DNA of 64,000 nucleotides. Origin: Streptomyces fulvorobeus (GTDB lineage: Bacteria; Actinomycetota; Actinomycetes; Streptomycetales; Streptomycetaceae). The stretch's first letter is position 1. The number at the start of each line of letters is the position of its first letter. A model generated the notes under the pieces. It did not search any database. It had not been told where the DNA came from and worked only from the letters and a program-made list of their open reading frames with translations. The stretch lies in NCBI RefSeq assembly GCF_013167895.1, contig NZ_BLWC01000001.1, positions 1,550,001 through 1,614,000 of the forward strand. Direction: 5' to 3'. The position numbers and the translations under genes are program-made. Positions 8,844-19,266 of the stretch are shown here, one piece after another.

Positions 8844-10232
8844 GTGGCGAACGACGCCAGCACCGTTTTCGACCTAGTGATCCTCGGCGGTGGCAGCGGC
8901 GGGTACGCCGCCGCCCTGCGCGGAGCGCAGCTGGGTCTGGACGTCGCCCTGATCGAGAAGGGCAAGGTCGGCGGCACCTGCCTGCACAACGGCTGCATCC
9001 CCACGAAGGCGCTGCTGCACGCCGGCGAGATCGCCGACCAGGCCCGCGAGGCTGGTCAGTTCGGCGTGAAGGCCACCTTCGAGGGCATCGACATCGAGGC
9101 CGTCCACAAGTACAAAGACGAGGTGATCTCGGGCCTGTACAAGGGTCTGCAGGGACTCATCGCCTCGCGCAAGGTGCACTACATCGAGGGTGAGGGGCGG
9201 CTCTCCTCCCCCACCTCCGTCGACGTGAACGGCGAACGTGTCACCGGGCGGCACGTCCTGCTGGCGACCGGTTCCGTGCCGAAGTCGCTGCCGGGCCTGG
9301 AGATCGACGGCAACCGCGTCATCTCCTCGGACCACGCGCTGACGCTGGACCGCGTACCGAAGTCCGCGATCATCCTGGGCGGCGGCGTGATCGGCGTCGA
9401 GTTCGCCTCGGCGTGGAAGTCCTTCGGCACCGACGTCACCATCATCGAGGGGCTGAAGCACCTGGTCCCCGTGGAGGACGAGAACAGCTCGAAGATCCTT
9501 GAGCGGGCGTTCCGCAAGCGCGGCATCAAGTTCAACCTCGGCACGTTCTTCGACAAGGCCGAGTACACCGAGGACGGCGTCCGCGTGACGCTCGCCGACG
9601 GCAAGACCTTCGAGGCCGAGCTGCTTCTGGTCGCCATCGGCCGCGGTCCGGTCTCGCAGGGCCTCGGTTACGAGGAGGCCGGCGTCGCGATGGACCGCGG
9701 TTACGTCCTGGTCGACGAGTACATGCGGACCAACGTGCCGACCGTGTCGGCCGTGGGCGACCTGGTCCCGACCCTCCAGCTCGCCCACGTCGGCTTCGCC
9801 GAGGGCATCCTGGTGGCGGAGCGGCTGGCCGGTCTCAAGACCGTGCCGATCGACTACGACGGTGTGCCGAAGGTGACGTACTGCCACCCCGAGGTCGCCT
9901 CCGTCGGCATCACCGAGGCCAAGGCCAAGGAGATCTACGGTGCGGACAAGGTCGTCGCCCTCAAGTACAACCTCGCGGGCAACGGCAGGAGCAAGATCCT
10001 GAAGACCGCGGGCGAGATCAAGCTCGTCCAGGTCAAGGACGGTGCCGTGGTCGGCGTCCACATGGTCGGTGACCGTATGGGCGAGCAGGTCGGCGAAGCA
10101 CAGCTGATCTACAACTGGGAGGCGCTGCCCGCCGAGGTCGCGCAGCTCATCCACGCCCACCCGACACAGAACGAGGCACTGGGCGAGGCGCACATGGCCC
10201 TGGCCGGCAAGCCCCTCCACTCCCACGACTGA
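8844..10232 (+). CDS. lpdA: dihydrolipoamide dehydrogenase (E3)
   Basis: A 462-aa FAD-dependent E3 subunit that reoxidises dihydrolipoyl groups of 2-oxoacid dehydrogenase complexes using NAD. The FAD loop GGGSGG is at 15-20, the redox disulfide is C46-LHNG-C51 in CLHNGCIPTK, the NAD-binding 'LGGGVIGVEFASAW' is mid-protein, and the C-terminal His-Glu pair is in 'HAHPTQNE'. GTG 8844 is chosen because GGAGGA ends 6 bases upstream. It lies 60 bp before sucB, and the pair probably forms one transcription unit with a terminator at 12192. Confidence 0.95.
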   Translation: MANDASTVFDLVILGGGSGGYAAALRGAQLGLDVALIEKGKVGGTCLHNGCIPTKALLHAGEIADQAREAGQFGVKATFEGIDIEAVHKYKDEVISGLYKGLQGLIASRKVHYIEGEGRLSSPTSVDVNGERVTGRHVLLATGSVPKSLPGLEIDGNRVISSDHALTLDRVPKSAIILGGGVIGVEFASAWKSFGTDVTIIEGLKHLVPVEDENSSKILERAFRKRGIKFNLGTFFDKAEYTEDGVRVTLADGKTFEAELLLVAIGRGPVSQGLGYEEAGVAMDRGYVLVDEYMRTNVPTVSAVGDLVPTLQLAHVGFAEGILVAERLAGLKTVPIDYDGVPKVTYCHPEVASVGITEAKAKEIYGADKVVALKYNLAGNGRSKILKTAGEIKLVQVKDGAVVGVHMVGDRMGEQVGEAQLIYNWEALPAEVAQLIHAHPTQNEALGEAHMALAGKPLHSHD

Positions 10233-10292
10233 CCAGTCGAACGGCGCGACCGACCGACCACTTCCGCACATTCGTTAGGAGCAACTGAAACC

Positions 10293-12164
10293 ATGTCGGT
10301 TTCCGTAACCCTTCCGGCGCTCGGCGAGAGCGTCACCGAGGGCACTGTCACCCGTTGGCTGAAGGCCGAGGGCGAGCGCGTCGAGGCCGACGAGCCGTTG
10401 CTCGAGGTCTCGACCGACAAGGTCGACACCGAGATCCCGTCGCCCGCCGCCGGCATCCTGGCCTCCATCAAGGTCGCCGAGGACGAGACCGTCGAGGTCG
10501 GCGCCGAGCTGGCCGTCATCGACGACGGCTCGGGCGCCCCCGAGGCCCCGGCAGCCGAGGCCGCTCCGGCAGCCGAGTCCGCCCCCGAGGCCGCTCCGGC
10601 CGCCGAGCCCGCCGCGGCACCGGCTCCGGCCGCGACCGAGGCGCCGACCGCGCCGTCCACCGAGACCGAGGCCCCGGCCGAGGCTCCGACGGCCGAGGCC
10701 GCCACCGGTGCCTCGTCCGCCTCCGGCACCGACGTCACCCTCCCGGCGCTCGGTGAGAGCGTCACCGAGGGCACCATCACCCGCTGGCTGAAGCAGGTCG
10801 GCGAGGAGGTCACCGAGGACGAGCCTCTGCTGGAGGTCTCCACGGACAAGGTCGACACCGAGATCCCGGCCCCGGTCTCCGGTGTGCTGCTGGAGATCGT
10901 CGTCGGCGAGGACGAGACCGCCGAGGTCGGCGCGAAGCTCGCCGTCATCGGTGCCGCGGGTTCCGCTCCGGCGGCTGCCGAGGCCCCCGCCGCCCCGGCC
11001 GCGGCCCCGGAACCGGCCGCCCAGGCCCCGGCCGCCCCGGAACCGGCCGCAGCTCCGGCCCCGGCAGCACCGGCTCCCGCGGCCGCACCGGCCCCGGCAC
11101 CGGCAGCACCGGCGAAGGCCGCCGCACCGGCGCCCGCCCCGGCCGCGCCCGCCGCTCCGGCTCCGGCCGCAGCCGCTCCGGCACCCGTCACCCCGGCACC
11201 GGCCGCCCAGGCCGCGCCCTCCGGTGACGACGGCGCGTACGTCACGCCGCTGGTCCGCAAGCTCGCCACCGAGAACGGTGTCGACCTGGGCGCGGTCAAG
11301 GGCACCGGCGTCGGTGGCCGTATCCGCAAGCAGGACGTCATCGACGCCGCGGAGGCCGCCAAGGCCGCCGCCGCTCCGGCTCCGGCCGCCGCGGCGAGCG
11401 GGGGCACCGCAGCCAAGGCGCCGAAGGTGGAGGCGTCCCCGCTGCGGGGCCAGACCGTCAAGATGACCCGCATGCGCAAGGTCATCGGCGAGAACATGAT
11501 GAAGGCGCTGCACTCGCAGGCCCAGCTGACCTCGGTGCTCGAGGTCGACATCACCAGGCTGATGAAGCTGCGCAACCAGGCGAAGGAGTCCTTCGCCGCC
11601 CGTGAGGGCGTCAAGCTGTCCCCGATGCCGTTCTTCGTGAAGGCGGCGGCCCAGGCGCTGAAGGCCCACCCGGTCGTCAACGCCCGGATCAACGGCGACG
11701 AAGGCACCATCACGTACTTCGACTCGGAGAACATCGGCATCGCCGTGGACGCCGAGAAGGGTCTGATGACCCCGGTCATCAAGGGCGCCGGCGACCTGAA
11801 CATCGCCGGTATCGCGAAGAAGACCGCCGAGCTGGCCGGCAAGGCCCGTGGTGGCGGCCTGACCCCGGACGACATGTCCGGTGCCACCTTCACGATCAGC
11901 AACACCGGCTCGCGCGGCGCGCTGTTCGACACCGTCATCGTGCCGCCGAACCAGGCGGCCATCCTGGGTATCGGTGCCACGGTCCGCCGTCCGGTGGTCA
12001 TCGACCACCCGGACCTCGGCGAGACGATCGCGGTGCGCGACATGACGTACCTCTCGCTCTCCTACGACCACCGTCTGGTGGACGGCGCGGATGCCGCCCG
12101 CTATCTGACGACGGTCAAGGCGATCCTGGAGGCCGGTGAGTTCGAGGTCGAGCTCGGTCTCTGA
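10293..12164 (+). CDS. sucB: 2-oxoglutarate dehydrogenase E2, dihydrolipoamide succinyltransferase with two lipoyl domains
   Basis: A 623-aa E2 core component. Two nearly identical lipoyl domains carry lipoylated lysines K43 and K186 (both in [10 protein letters not shown]). Long Ala-Pro linkers separate them from a peripheral-subunit binding domain ('[18 protein letters not shown]') and from the acyltransferase core. The catalytic motif is H593-RLV-D597-G. A GGAG ribosome site precedes ATG 10293. Some actinobacterial E2 proteins of this type serve both the pyruvate and 2-oxoglutarate complexes, so the product could be a shared E2. Cofactor supply comes from lipB/lipA about 10 kb downstream. 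Confidence 0.92.
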   Translation: MSVSVTLPALGESVTEGTVTRWLKAEGERVEADEPLLEVSTDKVDTEIPSPAAGILASIKVAEDETVEVGAELAVIDDGSGAPEAPAAEAAPAAESAPEAAPAAEPAAAPAPAATEAPTAPSTETEAPAEAPTAEAATGASSASGTDVTLPALGESVTEGTITRWLKQVGEEVTEDEPLLEVSTDKVDTEIPAPVSGVLLEIVVGEDETAEVGAKLAVIGAAGSAPAAAEAPAAPAAAPEPAAQAPAAPEPAAAPAPAAPAPAAAPAPAPAAPAKAAAPAPAPAAPAAPAPAAAAPAPVTPAPAAQAAPSGDDGAYVTPLVRKLATENGVDLGAVKGTGVGGRIRKQDVIDAAEAAKAAAAPAPAAAASGGTAAKAPKVEASPLRGQTVKMTRMRKVIGENMMKALHSQAQLTSVLEVDITRLMKLRNQAKESFAAREGVKLSPMPFFVKAAAQALKAHPVVNARINGDEGTITYFDSENIGIAVDAEKGLMTPVIKGAGDLNIAGIAKKTAELAGKARGGGLTPDDMSGATFTISNTGSRGALFDTVIVPPNQAAILGIGATVRRPVVIDHPDLGETIAVRDMTYLSLSYDHRLVDGADAARYLTTVKAILEAGEFEVELGL

Positions 12165-12191
12165 GCGACGCCCCTGTAACCAGCCTCACCA

Positions 12192-12231
12192 GCGGCGCCC
12201 CGTCCGGAAGTCCTCCGGGCGGGGGCGCCGC
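12192..12231 (+). terminator. hairpin terminator after sucB
   Basis: A perfect 10-bp stem GCGGCGCCCC / GGGGCGCCGC encloses a 20-base loop that itself contains a short CCGG pair. It lies 27 bases after the sucB stop. Confidence 0.7.
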
Positions 12232-12311
12232 CGTATTGTCTAGAAGGCCAGCGGCCGCCCGGGCTGCCGTGCTGGTGCACGCAGCGCCGGATTGCTCAGA
12301 AGGAGCCCCTC

Positions 12312-12935
12312 ATGACCCCGCCCGTCGTCCACTCGCTGCGCGAACAGATCCGCGAGCACATCGTGGACGGGATCGTCAGCGGGCGCTGGAAGCCGGGTGA
12401 GCGGATCGTGGAACGCCGGATCGCCACCGAGCTGGAGGTCAGCCAGACCCCCGTACGGGAGGCCCTGCGCGAGCTGGAGACCCTCCGGCTGATCGAGTCC
12501 GCGCCCAACAAGGGCGTACGGGTGCGGAATCTGACCGCGGCCGACCTGGAGGAGAGCTACCCGGTTCGAGCGGGCCTGGAGCAGATCGCGGCGGAACTCG
12601 CGGCCCCCCGCCTCGGCGACGACTGCTCGGCGCTGGCACCCCACGTGGCGGCCCTGTACGAGGCGGACCGGCTGGCCGACGGCGAGGCCCAGGTGCGGCA
12701 CACCGTGGCGTTCCACCGGCAGATGGTGAAGGCGGCCGGGAACGCCGTCCTGCTGCACACCTGGGAGGGGCTGGGCATCGAGGTGTTCACGGCCCTGTCG
12801 ATCCGGTGGCTGGGCACGGTCCAGAAGTCGTACGCGGAGGAGCACGAGGCGCTGATCGAGGCGTTCCTGCGGAAGGACCCGCAGATCGGCGCCCTGGTCA
12901 AGGCACATGTGCTGGGCTGCGCGCCTCGCGCGTGA
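12312..12935 (+). CDS. GntR-family (FadR/FCD) transcriptional regulator
   Basis: A 207-aa regulator. Residues 5-70 form the GntR winged helix ('GERIVERRIATELEVSQTPVR' region followed by 'REALRELETLRLIES'). The C-terminal part is an all-helical FCD-type effector domain with the metal-ligand pattern 'AFHRQM'. The gene lies between sucB and aceE and reads toward aceE, with a perfect palindrome ahead of aceE. This suggests, by analogy with PdhR, that it senses a central metabolite and controls pyruvate dehydrogenase. The effector is unknown. GAAGGAG precedes the start. Confidence 0.85.
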   Translation: MTPPVVHSLREQIREHIVDGIVSGRWKPGERIVERRIATELEVSQTPVREALRELETLRLIESAPNKGVRVRNLTAADLEESYPVRAGLEQIAAELAAPRLGDDCSALAPHVAALYEADRLADGEAQVRHTVAFHRQMVKAAGNAVLLHTWEGLGIEVFTALSIRWLGTVQKSYAEEHEALIEAFLRKDPQIGALVKAHVLGCAPRA

Positions 12936-13079
12936 CCTGACCGCCCAGCTGTCACACCCGGCGCTCGACTGTTCCGGCAAGCGCCCTGTTTACGCCCTTT
13001 TGCCGCGTCACTCCGTGCCCTCTCACGAGGCACCGAATGCCACTTTCTTCATATCGAGAAGTTTTGCCCTTCAACCCTT

Positions 13080-13096
13080 TGATCGATCATCGATCA
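13080..13096. promoter_or_regulatory. perfect 17-bp palindrome upstream of aceE, candidate GntR operator
   Basis: TGATCGATCATCGATCA is a perfect palindrome around one central base. It lies 97 bases upstream of the aceE start and 144 bases after the GntR gene. GntR/FadR regulators bind palindromes of this size. The assignment rests on position and symmetry only. Confidence 0.55.
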
Positions 13097-13193
13097 GCGC
13101 CTTACAGTTCACTCCGCGGGCCCACCGGCCCCATCGCCCTGTCCTGCCAGCCAGGGCCTTCTCCACCCCCCTCCTCTCCGGAAGGCGGCGATC

Positions 13194-15862
13194 ATGACCG
13201 ACCCCGTAGGAAAGCTTCCGAGCGAGCTCGACCAGCTCCCGGACCGTGACCCCGAGGAGACCGCCGAATGGGCGGCCTCCCTCGACGCCGTCACCAAGGC
13301 CGCCGGCCCCCACCGGGCCGCGTACCTCATGCGGCGCTCGCTCCAGCACGCCGAGGGTGCCGGTCTCGCGCTGCCCAAGCTGCTGGAGACCGATTACGTC
13401 AACTCCATCCCGACCGCCCCGGAGCCCGACTTCGACGGTGACCTGGAGATGGAGTCCCGCATCACCGCCTGGAACCGCTGGAACGCGGCTGCCATGGTGA
13501 CCCGCGGCGCCCGCTACGGCGTCGGCGGCCACATCGCCACCTTCGCGTCGGCCGCCTGGCTGTACGAGACCGGCTTCAACCACTTCTTCCGCGGCAAGGA
13601 GGGGGACGGCTCCGGCGACCAGCTCTACATCCAGGGCCACGCCTCCCCCGGCATCTACGCCCGCGCCTTCCTCGACGGCCGGCTCAGCGAGCAGCAGCTC
13701 GACAAGTTCCGCCAGGAGGCGGGCGGCGAGGGACTGCCCTCCTACCCGCACCCGCGGCGGCTGCCCTGGCTGTGGGAGTTCCCCACCGTGTCGATGGGCC
13801 TCGGCCCGCTCTCGGCCATCTACCAGGCGCGCTTCAACCGCTACCTGGCCAACCGCGACATCAAGGACACGTCGAACTCGCACGTCTGGGCCTTCCTGGG
13901 CGACGGCGAGATGGACGAACCCGAGTCGACCGCCGCCCTCGCCCTCGCGGCCCGTGAGCAGCTCGACAACCTGACCTTCGTCATCAACTGCAACCTGCAG
14001 CGTCTCGACGGCCCGGTCCGCGCCAACTTCCGCGTGGTCCAGGAGCTGGAGGGCGCCTTCCGGGGGCGGGCTGGAACGTCGTCAAGACGCTCTGGGGCAA
14101 CGCCTGGGACGAGCTGTTCCAGCTGGACACCTCGGGTGCGCTGGTACGCCGGCTCCGGGAGGTCCCGGACGCGCAGTTCCAGACGTACGCCACCCGCGAC
14201 GTCGCCTACATCCGCGAGCACTTCTTCGGCGCCGAGCCCGCGCTCGCCGAGCTGGCCAAGCTGCTCACGGACGCGAAGATCGCCGAGTGCTTCTACACCT
14301 CGCGCGGCGGCCACGAGGCCCGCAAGGTCTACGCCGCGTACCGGGCGGCCGTCGAGCACAAGGGCGCGCCGACCGTGATCCTCGCGCAGACGGTGAAGGG
14401 CTACACGCTCGGCAAGGGCTTCGAGTCCAAGAACTCCAACCACCAGATGAAGAAGCTGTCGGCCGACGAGTTCAAGGACATGCGCGAACTCCTCGGTCTG
14501 CCGATCCCGGACAGCGCCTTCACCGACGGCCTGGTGCCGTACGGCCACCCGGGCGCGGACTCCCCCGAGGTCCGCTACCTCCAGGAGCGCCGTGCCGCGC
14601 TCGGCGGCCCCGCACCGGCCCGCCGGGTGCACGCGGTGGCGCTGCCGGAGCCGGAGGAGCGCGCGTTCAAAGCCCTCTACAAGGGGTCCGGCAAGCAGGA
14701 GATGGCCACCACCATGGCGTTCGTGCGCCTGGCCAAGGACCTGATGCGGGACAAGGAGACCGGCAGACGCTGGGTGCCGATCGTCCCGGACGAGGCGCGC
14801 ACGTTCGGCATGGAGTCGCTGTTCCCCTCGGCGGGCATCTACTCGCCGCTCGGCCAGACGTACGAGCCGGTCGACCACGACCAGCTGATGTACTACAAGG
14901 AGGCCAAGGACGGCCAGATCCTCAACGAGGGGATCACCGAGGCCGGGGCCATGGCGGACTTCATCGCCGCGGCGACGTCGTACGCGACGCACGGCGAGAC
15001 CATGATCCCCTTCTACATCTTCTACTCGATGTTCGGCTGGCAGCGGACCGGCGACCAGATGTGGCAGCTCGCCGACCAGCTCGGCAAGGGCTTCATCGTG
15101 GGCGCCACGGCCGGCCGGACGACGCTGACGGGAGAGGGTCTCCAGCACGCGGACGGCCACTCGCACCTGATCGCGTCCACGAACCCGGCGTCACTCAACT
15201 ACGACCCCGCGTTCGCGTACGAGATCGCGGTGATCGTCAAGGACGGTCTGCGGCGGATGTACGGCCCCGAGGCCGAGGACGTCTTCTACTACCTGACGGT
15301 CTACAACGAGCCGAAGCGGCAGCCCGCGATGCCGGAAGGCGTCGAGGAGGGCATCCTCAAGGGCCTGTACCGCTTCAGGGAGGGCACGCCCGCCGGCGCG
15401 GAGTCGCCACGGCTCCAGCTGCTCGCCTCCGGTACGGCGATCCACTGGGCCCTGGAGGCGCAGGAGCTGCTGGCCGCGGATTGGGGCGTCACGGCCGACG
15501 TCTGGTCGGCCACCTCATGGGGTGAGCTGAGGCGCGAGGCGCTGCTGGCCGACGAGGCGATACTCCACGGGGAGCAGCGCGTGCCGTACGTGACGCAGGC
15601 ACTGTCCGGCGCGCCGGGTCCTGTGCTGGCCGTCAGCGACTGGATGCGGGCGGTTCCCGACCAGATCAGCCAGTGGGTGGAGCAGGACTGGACCTCGCTC
15701 GGCACGGACGGTTTCGGCCTCTCCGACACGCGTGAGGCGGCCCGCCGCCACTTCGGGGTCGACGCGCAGTCGGTCGCCGTCGCGGCGCTGGCGCAGTTGG
15801 CGCGGCGCGGCGAGATACCGGCGTCGTCGGTGAAGGAGGCACGGGAGCGGTACGGTCTCTGA
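13194..15862 (+). pseudogene. aceE: pyruvate dehydrogenase E1 (homodimeric AceE), frame broken by one missing base
   Basis: The homodimeric E1 decarboxylates pyruvate and acetylates the E2 lipoyl group, using thiamine diphosphate. The reading frame is open from ATG 13194 to 'QELEGAFRG', then shifts in a run of five Gs at 14062-14066. With six Gs it would continue '[19 protein letters not shown]' and run to the stop at 15862, giving 889 residues, the expected length. The ThDP motif '[11 protein letters not shown]...NLTFVINCN' lies before the break. No other damage is visible, so an assembly error is likelier than real loss. As written, the product would be a truncated 394-aa protein. Confidence 0.88.
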
Positions 15863-15889
15863 CCTGCTTGTACCCGTGCCACTCGGGGG

Positions 15890-15927
15890 CCGGGCGGGCG
15901 CTTGAGGGCTCTTTCGAGCCCGCCCGG
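15890..15927 (+). terminator. hairpin terminator after aceE
   Basis: Perfect 10-bp stem CCGGGCGGGC / GCCCGCCCGG with an 18-base loop, 27 bases after the aceE stop. Confidence 0.7.
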
Positions 15928-15969
15928 CGATTGAGGGCATCGGTTCGACCTCTCCCCCACAATGGCCCC

Positions 15970-16941
15970 ATGCGCGCTGCCCGTCTCATCAAAATGGTGC
16001 TGCTTCTCCAGGCCCGGCCCTCCATGACCGCCGCACAGCTCGCCGATGAGCTGGAGGTGTCGGAACGGACCGTCACCCGGGACGCGCAGGCGTTGTCCGA
16101 GGCGGGCGTGCCCGTGTACGTGGAGCGGGGGCGGGCGGGGGGATACCGGCTGGTCGGGGGGTACCGCACCCGGCTCACCGGGCTGGCCAGGCACGAGGCC
16201 GAGGCCCTCTTTCTCTCCGGGCTGCCGTCCGCCCTGCGGGAGATGGGGCTCGACGACGCCGCGTCCGCCGCCCGGCTCAAGGTGTCGGCGGCCCTGCTCC
16301 CCTCGCTGCGGGACGCCTCCGCCAACGCCGCCCAGCGCTTCCACCTGGACGCCCCCGGCTGGTACCAGGAGCCCGTGACCCCCGAACTGCTGCCCGCCGT
16401 CGCGGAGGCCGTCTGGGACGACCGGGTCGTCCGGGCGCGCTACCGCGGCGCCGGTGCGCGGGAGGAGACCGAGCGGGAGCTCGCCCCGTACGGGCTCGTG
16501 CTGAAGGGCGGCATCTGGTACCTCTGCGCCCGCGCGGATGACTCGTTCCGGGTGTACCGGATCGACCGCTTCTCAGCCGTCACGGTGACCGACGCCCGGT
16601 TCACCCGGGACGAGGACTTCGACCTGCCGGGCTTCTGGGACGAGCGCGCGGCCCAGTTCGCGCGGTCCATCCTGCGGACCGAGGTGACCGTACGCGTCTC
16701 GCGGGCCGGTGCCCGGCGCCTGGTGTACGCCGGGGACCGCGCGGCGGTTAAGGAGGCGCTTGAACGGGCCGGTCCGCCCGGCGCCGACGGCCTGCGCACG
16801 GTCACCCTGCCCGTGGAGTCCCTCGACGTCGCGTACGGCCAGCTGCTCGCGCTGGGGCCCGAGCTCGAGGTACTCGGACCGCCCGAATTCCGCGCCCGCT
16901 TCGCCGATGCGGCCGAACGGCTGCGCGATCTCTACCACTGA
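15970..16941 (+). CDS. WYL-domain transcriptional regulator (YafY/PafBC type)
   Basis: A 323-aa protein. Residues 1-60 form an HTH_11/DeoR-like domain ('TAAQLADELEVSERTVTRD'). A WYL domain follows with 'APYGLVLKGGIWYLCARAD' and 'FRVYRIDRFSAV'. The C-terminal WCX extension is present. WYL domains bind small ligands or nucleic acid and switch regulators of DNA damage, defence or metabolism. No obvious target gene is adjacent. ATG 15970 is used because the sequence upstream in this frame covers the aceE terminator. Confidence 0.85.
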   Translation: MRAARLIKMVLLLQARPSMTAAQLADELEVSERTVTRDAQALSEAGVPVYVERGRAGGYRLVGGYRTRLTGLARHEAEALFLSGLPSALREMGLDDAASAARLKVSAALLPSLRDASANAAQRFHLDAPGWYQEPVTPELLPAVAEAVWDDRVVRARYRGAGAREETERELAPYGLVLKGGIWYLCARADDSFRVYRIDRFSAVTVTDARFTRDEDFDLPGFWDERAAQFARSILRTEVTVRVSRAGARRLVYAGDRAAVKEALERAGPPGADGLRTVTLPVESLDVAYGQLLALGPELEVLGPPEFRARFADAAERLRDLYH

Positions 16942-17002
16942 GGGCTCCGTCACAGTGTCTCCGCGTGCGTCTGCCGCCGCCAAGCCCGATGCTTGACCCG
17001 TG

Positions 17003-17524
17003 ATGGACGAGACGGAGTTCTGGGAGATCATCGACAGCACCCGCGAGGCCGCCGACGGCGACCCCGAGGACCATGCCGATCTGCTCGTCGAACGACTGGT
17101 GCTGCTCGACCCCGACTCCGTGCTGGACTTCGCCCGGCACTTCGAGGCCCGCTACAACCGCGCGTACCGCTGGGATCTGTGGGGCGCCGCCGCCGTGCTG
17201 CTCGGCGGGGCGGGCGACGAAGCCTTCGACTACTTCCGCTGCTGGCTGATCGGCCAGGGCCGGGAGGTCTTCGAGGGCGCGCTGCACGATCCGGACAGCC
17301 TGGCCGAACTCCTCGACGATTTCGACGAGGAGTTCGACGGGGACGGCGAGGATCTCGGCTACGCGGCCGACGAGGCGTACGAGCAGCTCACCGGAGTGGT
17401 GGCGCCGGACCTCGGTGCCCCGCCCCGGCCCGGCGAACCCGATGGCGTGCCGTTCAGCCTGGAGGACGACTCCGCTCTCGCCGCACGCTTCCCCTCGCTC
17501 TGGGACCGCTTCGGCCCCTCCTGA
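17003..17524 (+). CDS. DUF4240 domain protein
   Basis: A 173-aa acidic protein starting 'MDETEFWEIIDSTRE', the N-terminal signature of DUF4240. The middle ('YNRAYRWDLWGAAAVLLGG', 'FDYFRCWLIGQGREVFE') also fits. This family is widespread in Streptomyces and resembles WGR-associated proteins, but its function is not known. GTG directly precedes ATG 17003, and either could initiate. No membrane segment or signal peptide is seen. Confidence 0.8.
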   Translation: MDETEFWEIIDSTREAADGDPEDHADLLVERLVLLDPDSVLDFARHFEARYNRAYRWDLWGAAAVLLGGAGDEAFDYFRCWLIGQGREVFEGALHDPDSLAELLDDFDEEFDGDGEDLGYAADEAYEQLTGVVAPDLGAPPRPGEPDGVPFSLEDDSALAARFPSLWDRFGPS

Positions 17525-17549
17525 AGCCGGAATCCGGGCCCCGGCCCTG

Positions 17550-17585
17550 CCGCTGCCGCCCGCGCGAACGCACGGGCGGCAGCGG
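17550..17585. terminator. bidirectional hairpin between convergent genes
   Basis: Perfect 13-bp stem CCGCTGCCGCCCG / CGGGCGGCAGCGG lying between the DUF4240 and acetyltransferase stops. It can serve both strands. Confidence 0.72.
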
Positions 17586-17590
17586 GCTGT

Positions 17591-18109
17591 TCAGGCCGTG
17601 AGCGAACGGCCCATCAGCACGTCGTCGACGTAACGCCCGTGCAGGAAGAACTCGCCGGGGAGCACCCCCTCCACGGCGAAGCCCTCCGCCGCGTACAGCG
17701 CGCGGGCCGGGGTGTTGTGCCCCAGGACGCGCAGGGTGATGCGGTTGGCGCCCTGGCGCCGCGCCTCGGCGAACGAGGCGCGCAACAGGGCCCGCGCGAG
17801 GCCGCGGCCGCGCGCCCAGCCGGCCACGGCCAGACCCTGTATCTGGCGCACGTGCGCGTTGCAGGCGAGCGGGGTGGGCGCGGCCAGCCGGATGTAACCG
17901 GCGATCACCCGCTCACCTCCGGCGTTCTCGGCCTCCGCCACCAGGAACTCCTCCGGCCGGTGTCCCTCGTCGAAGAAGGGCGCGTACGGGGGCCGGGGCC
18001 GCGGCTGTACCGCGTGCAGCGTCGACCAGGTGGCCCGGTCGAGCTCTCCCAGCGCCTCGTTGTCGGCGAGGACGGCGTGACGGGTGGATCGGGTGCGCGG
18101 TTCGGGCAT
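17591..18109 (-). CDS. GNAT-family N-acetyltransferase
   Basis: A 172-aa GCN5-related acetyltransferase. The acetyl-CoA loop is in 'VAGWARGRGLARALL' (Q/RxxGxG/A type), followed by 'RITLRVLGHNTPARALYAAEGF', the usual motif B. The C-terminal 'DDVLMGRSL' closes the fold. The substrate cannot be predicted from sequence. ATG 18109 is chosen because upstream codons in this frame read into the divergent neighbour's promoter. An ATG at 18154 is an alternative. Confidence 0.82.
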   Translation of the reverse strand: MPEPRTRSTRHAVLADNEALGELDRATWSTLHAVQPRPRPPYAPFFDEGHRPEEFLVAEAENAGGERVIAGYIRLAAPTPLACNAHVRQIQGLAVAGWARGRGLARALLRASFAEARRQGANRITLRVLGHNTPARALYAAEGFAVEGVLPGEFFLHGRYVDDVLMGRSLTA

Positions 18110-18215
18110 GCGTTCCACTGTGGCACGCCCCGCCCGGCCGGTCAGCGTGTTCATACGGCTCGCGCGGGCGGCCGGGCGGCGACGCCACGGGGTGCGGCTG
18201 AGGCAGGATGGGGCC

Positions 18216-19115
18216 ATGCCGCACTCCCGTATCGCTGTCACCGGTTCGACCGGACTCATCGGAGCGGCGCTGGTGCGTTCGCTCATCGCCGACGGACACG
18301 AGGTGGTCCGCCTGGTGCGCCGGCCGGCCGCCACGGGCGACGAGGTGGAGTGGGACCCCAGGCGTCAGTTCGTCGACACGGCGGGCCTGGTGGGCTGCGA
18401 CGCCGTCGTCCACCTGGCCGGTGCGGGCGTCGGCGACCGGCGCTGGACGGATGCGTACAAGCGCGAGATCCGGGAGAGCCGGGTGCTGGGCACGGCGGCG
18501 ATCGCCGAGGCCGTCGCCTCCCTCGACACCCCGCCGGAGCTGCTGCTCTCCGGCTCGGCCATCGGCTACTACGGCGACACCGGGGACCGTGCGGTCGACG
18601 AGAGCGCCCCGCCGGGCGACGGATTCCTGCCGTCCGTCTGCGTGGAGTGGGAGGAGGCCGCGTCCGCCGCCCAGGAGGCGGGCGTACGCACGGTGTTCGC
18701 GCGTACGGGCCTGGTCGTCGCCCGGGAGGGCGGGGCCTGGGGGCGGCTGTTCCCGCTTTTCAGGGCGGGGCTCGGCGGGCGGCTCGGCAACGGGCGCCAG
18801 TACTGGAGCTTCATCGCCCTGCACGACCACATCGCGGCCCTGCGGCACATCATCGACACGGCGGCACTGTCGGGACCGGTCAATCTGACCGGACCCGAAC
18901 CGGTCACCAATCGCGAGGTGACGGCCGCGATGGGGCGCGTACTGCACCGCCCGACGCTGTTCACCGCTCCGGCGCCCGCGCTGCGGATCGCGCTGGGCGG
19001 CTTCGCGGCGGACGTTCTGGGCAGCCAGCGGGTCCTGCCCGGCCAACTGCTCGGCTCCGGCTTCTCTTTCGCCTTCCCGGGGATCGACGCGGCGATCCGG
19101 TCCGCCCTGCGCTGA
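18216..19115 (+). CDS. TIGR01777 family epimerase (SDR superfamily)
   Basis: A 299-aa extended short-chain dehydrogenase-like protein. The NAD(P) motif is 'VTGSTGLIGAALV' at residues 8-20. The C-terminal DUF1731 portion begins near 'LTGPEPVTNREVTAAMGRVL'. The 'GSAIGYYGDTGD' stretch carries the usual YYG in place of a classical active-site YxxxK. The family (YfcH-like) is conserved but poorly characterised. It is divergent from the acetyltransferase, with about 107 bp between the starts. Confidence 0.85.
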   Translation: MPHSRIAVTGSTGLIGAALVRSLIADGHEVVRLVRRPAATGDEVEWDPRRQFVDTAGLVGCDAVVHLAGAGVGDRRWTDAYKREIRESRVLGTAAIAEAVASLDTPPELLLSGSAIGYYGDTGDRAVDESAPPGDGFLPSVCVEWEEAASAAQEAGVRTVFARTGLVVAREGGAWGRLFPLFRAGLGGRLGNGRQYWSFIALHDHIAALRHIIDTAALSGPVNLTGPEPVTNREVTAAMGRVLHRPTLFTAPAPALRIALGGFAADVLGSQRVLPGQLLGSGFSFAFPGIDAAIRSALR

Positions 19116-19266
19116 CGCGGGTGCGCGACCCCGTGCCCCGGCGCCCGGGGGCGCGCCGCCGCACCCGTATCGGCCATCCTCCCGCCCTCGACCCCGGCTC
19201 GGGCTTTCCGGGGGCCTGTCGGGGGCAAGAACCTCCCACCAGTCGCACCGACTCGGGGAGGCTCAC

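Noticed and set aside
10540..11220. Repeated Ala/Pro coding tracts as a DNA repeat locus
   Set aside because: They are the flexible linkers normal for E2 proteins with several lipoyl domains.
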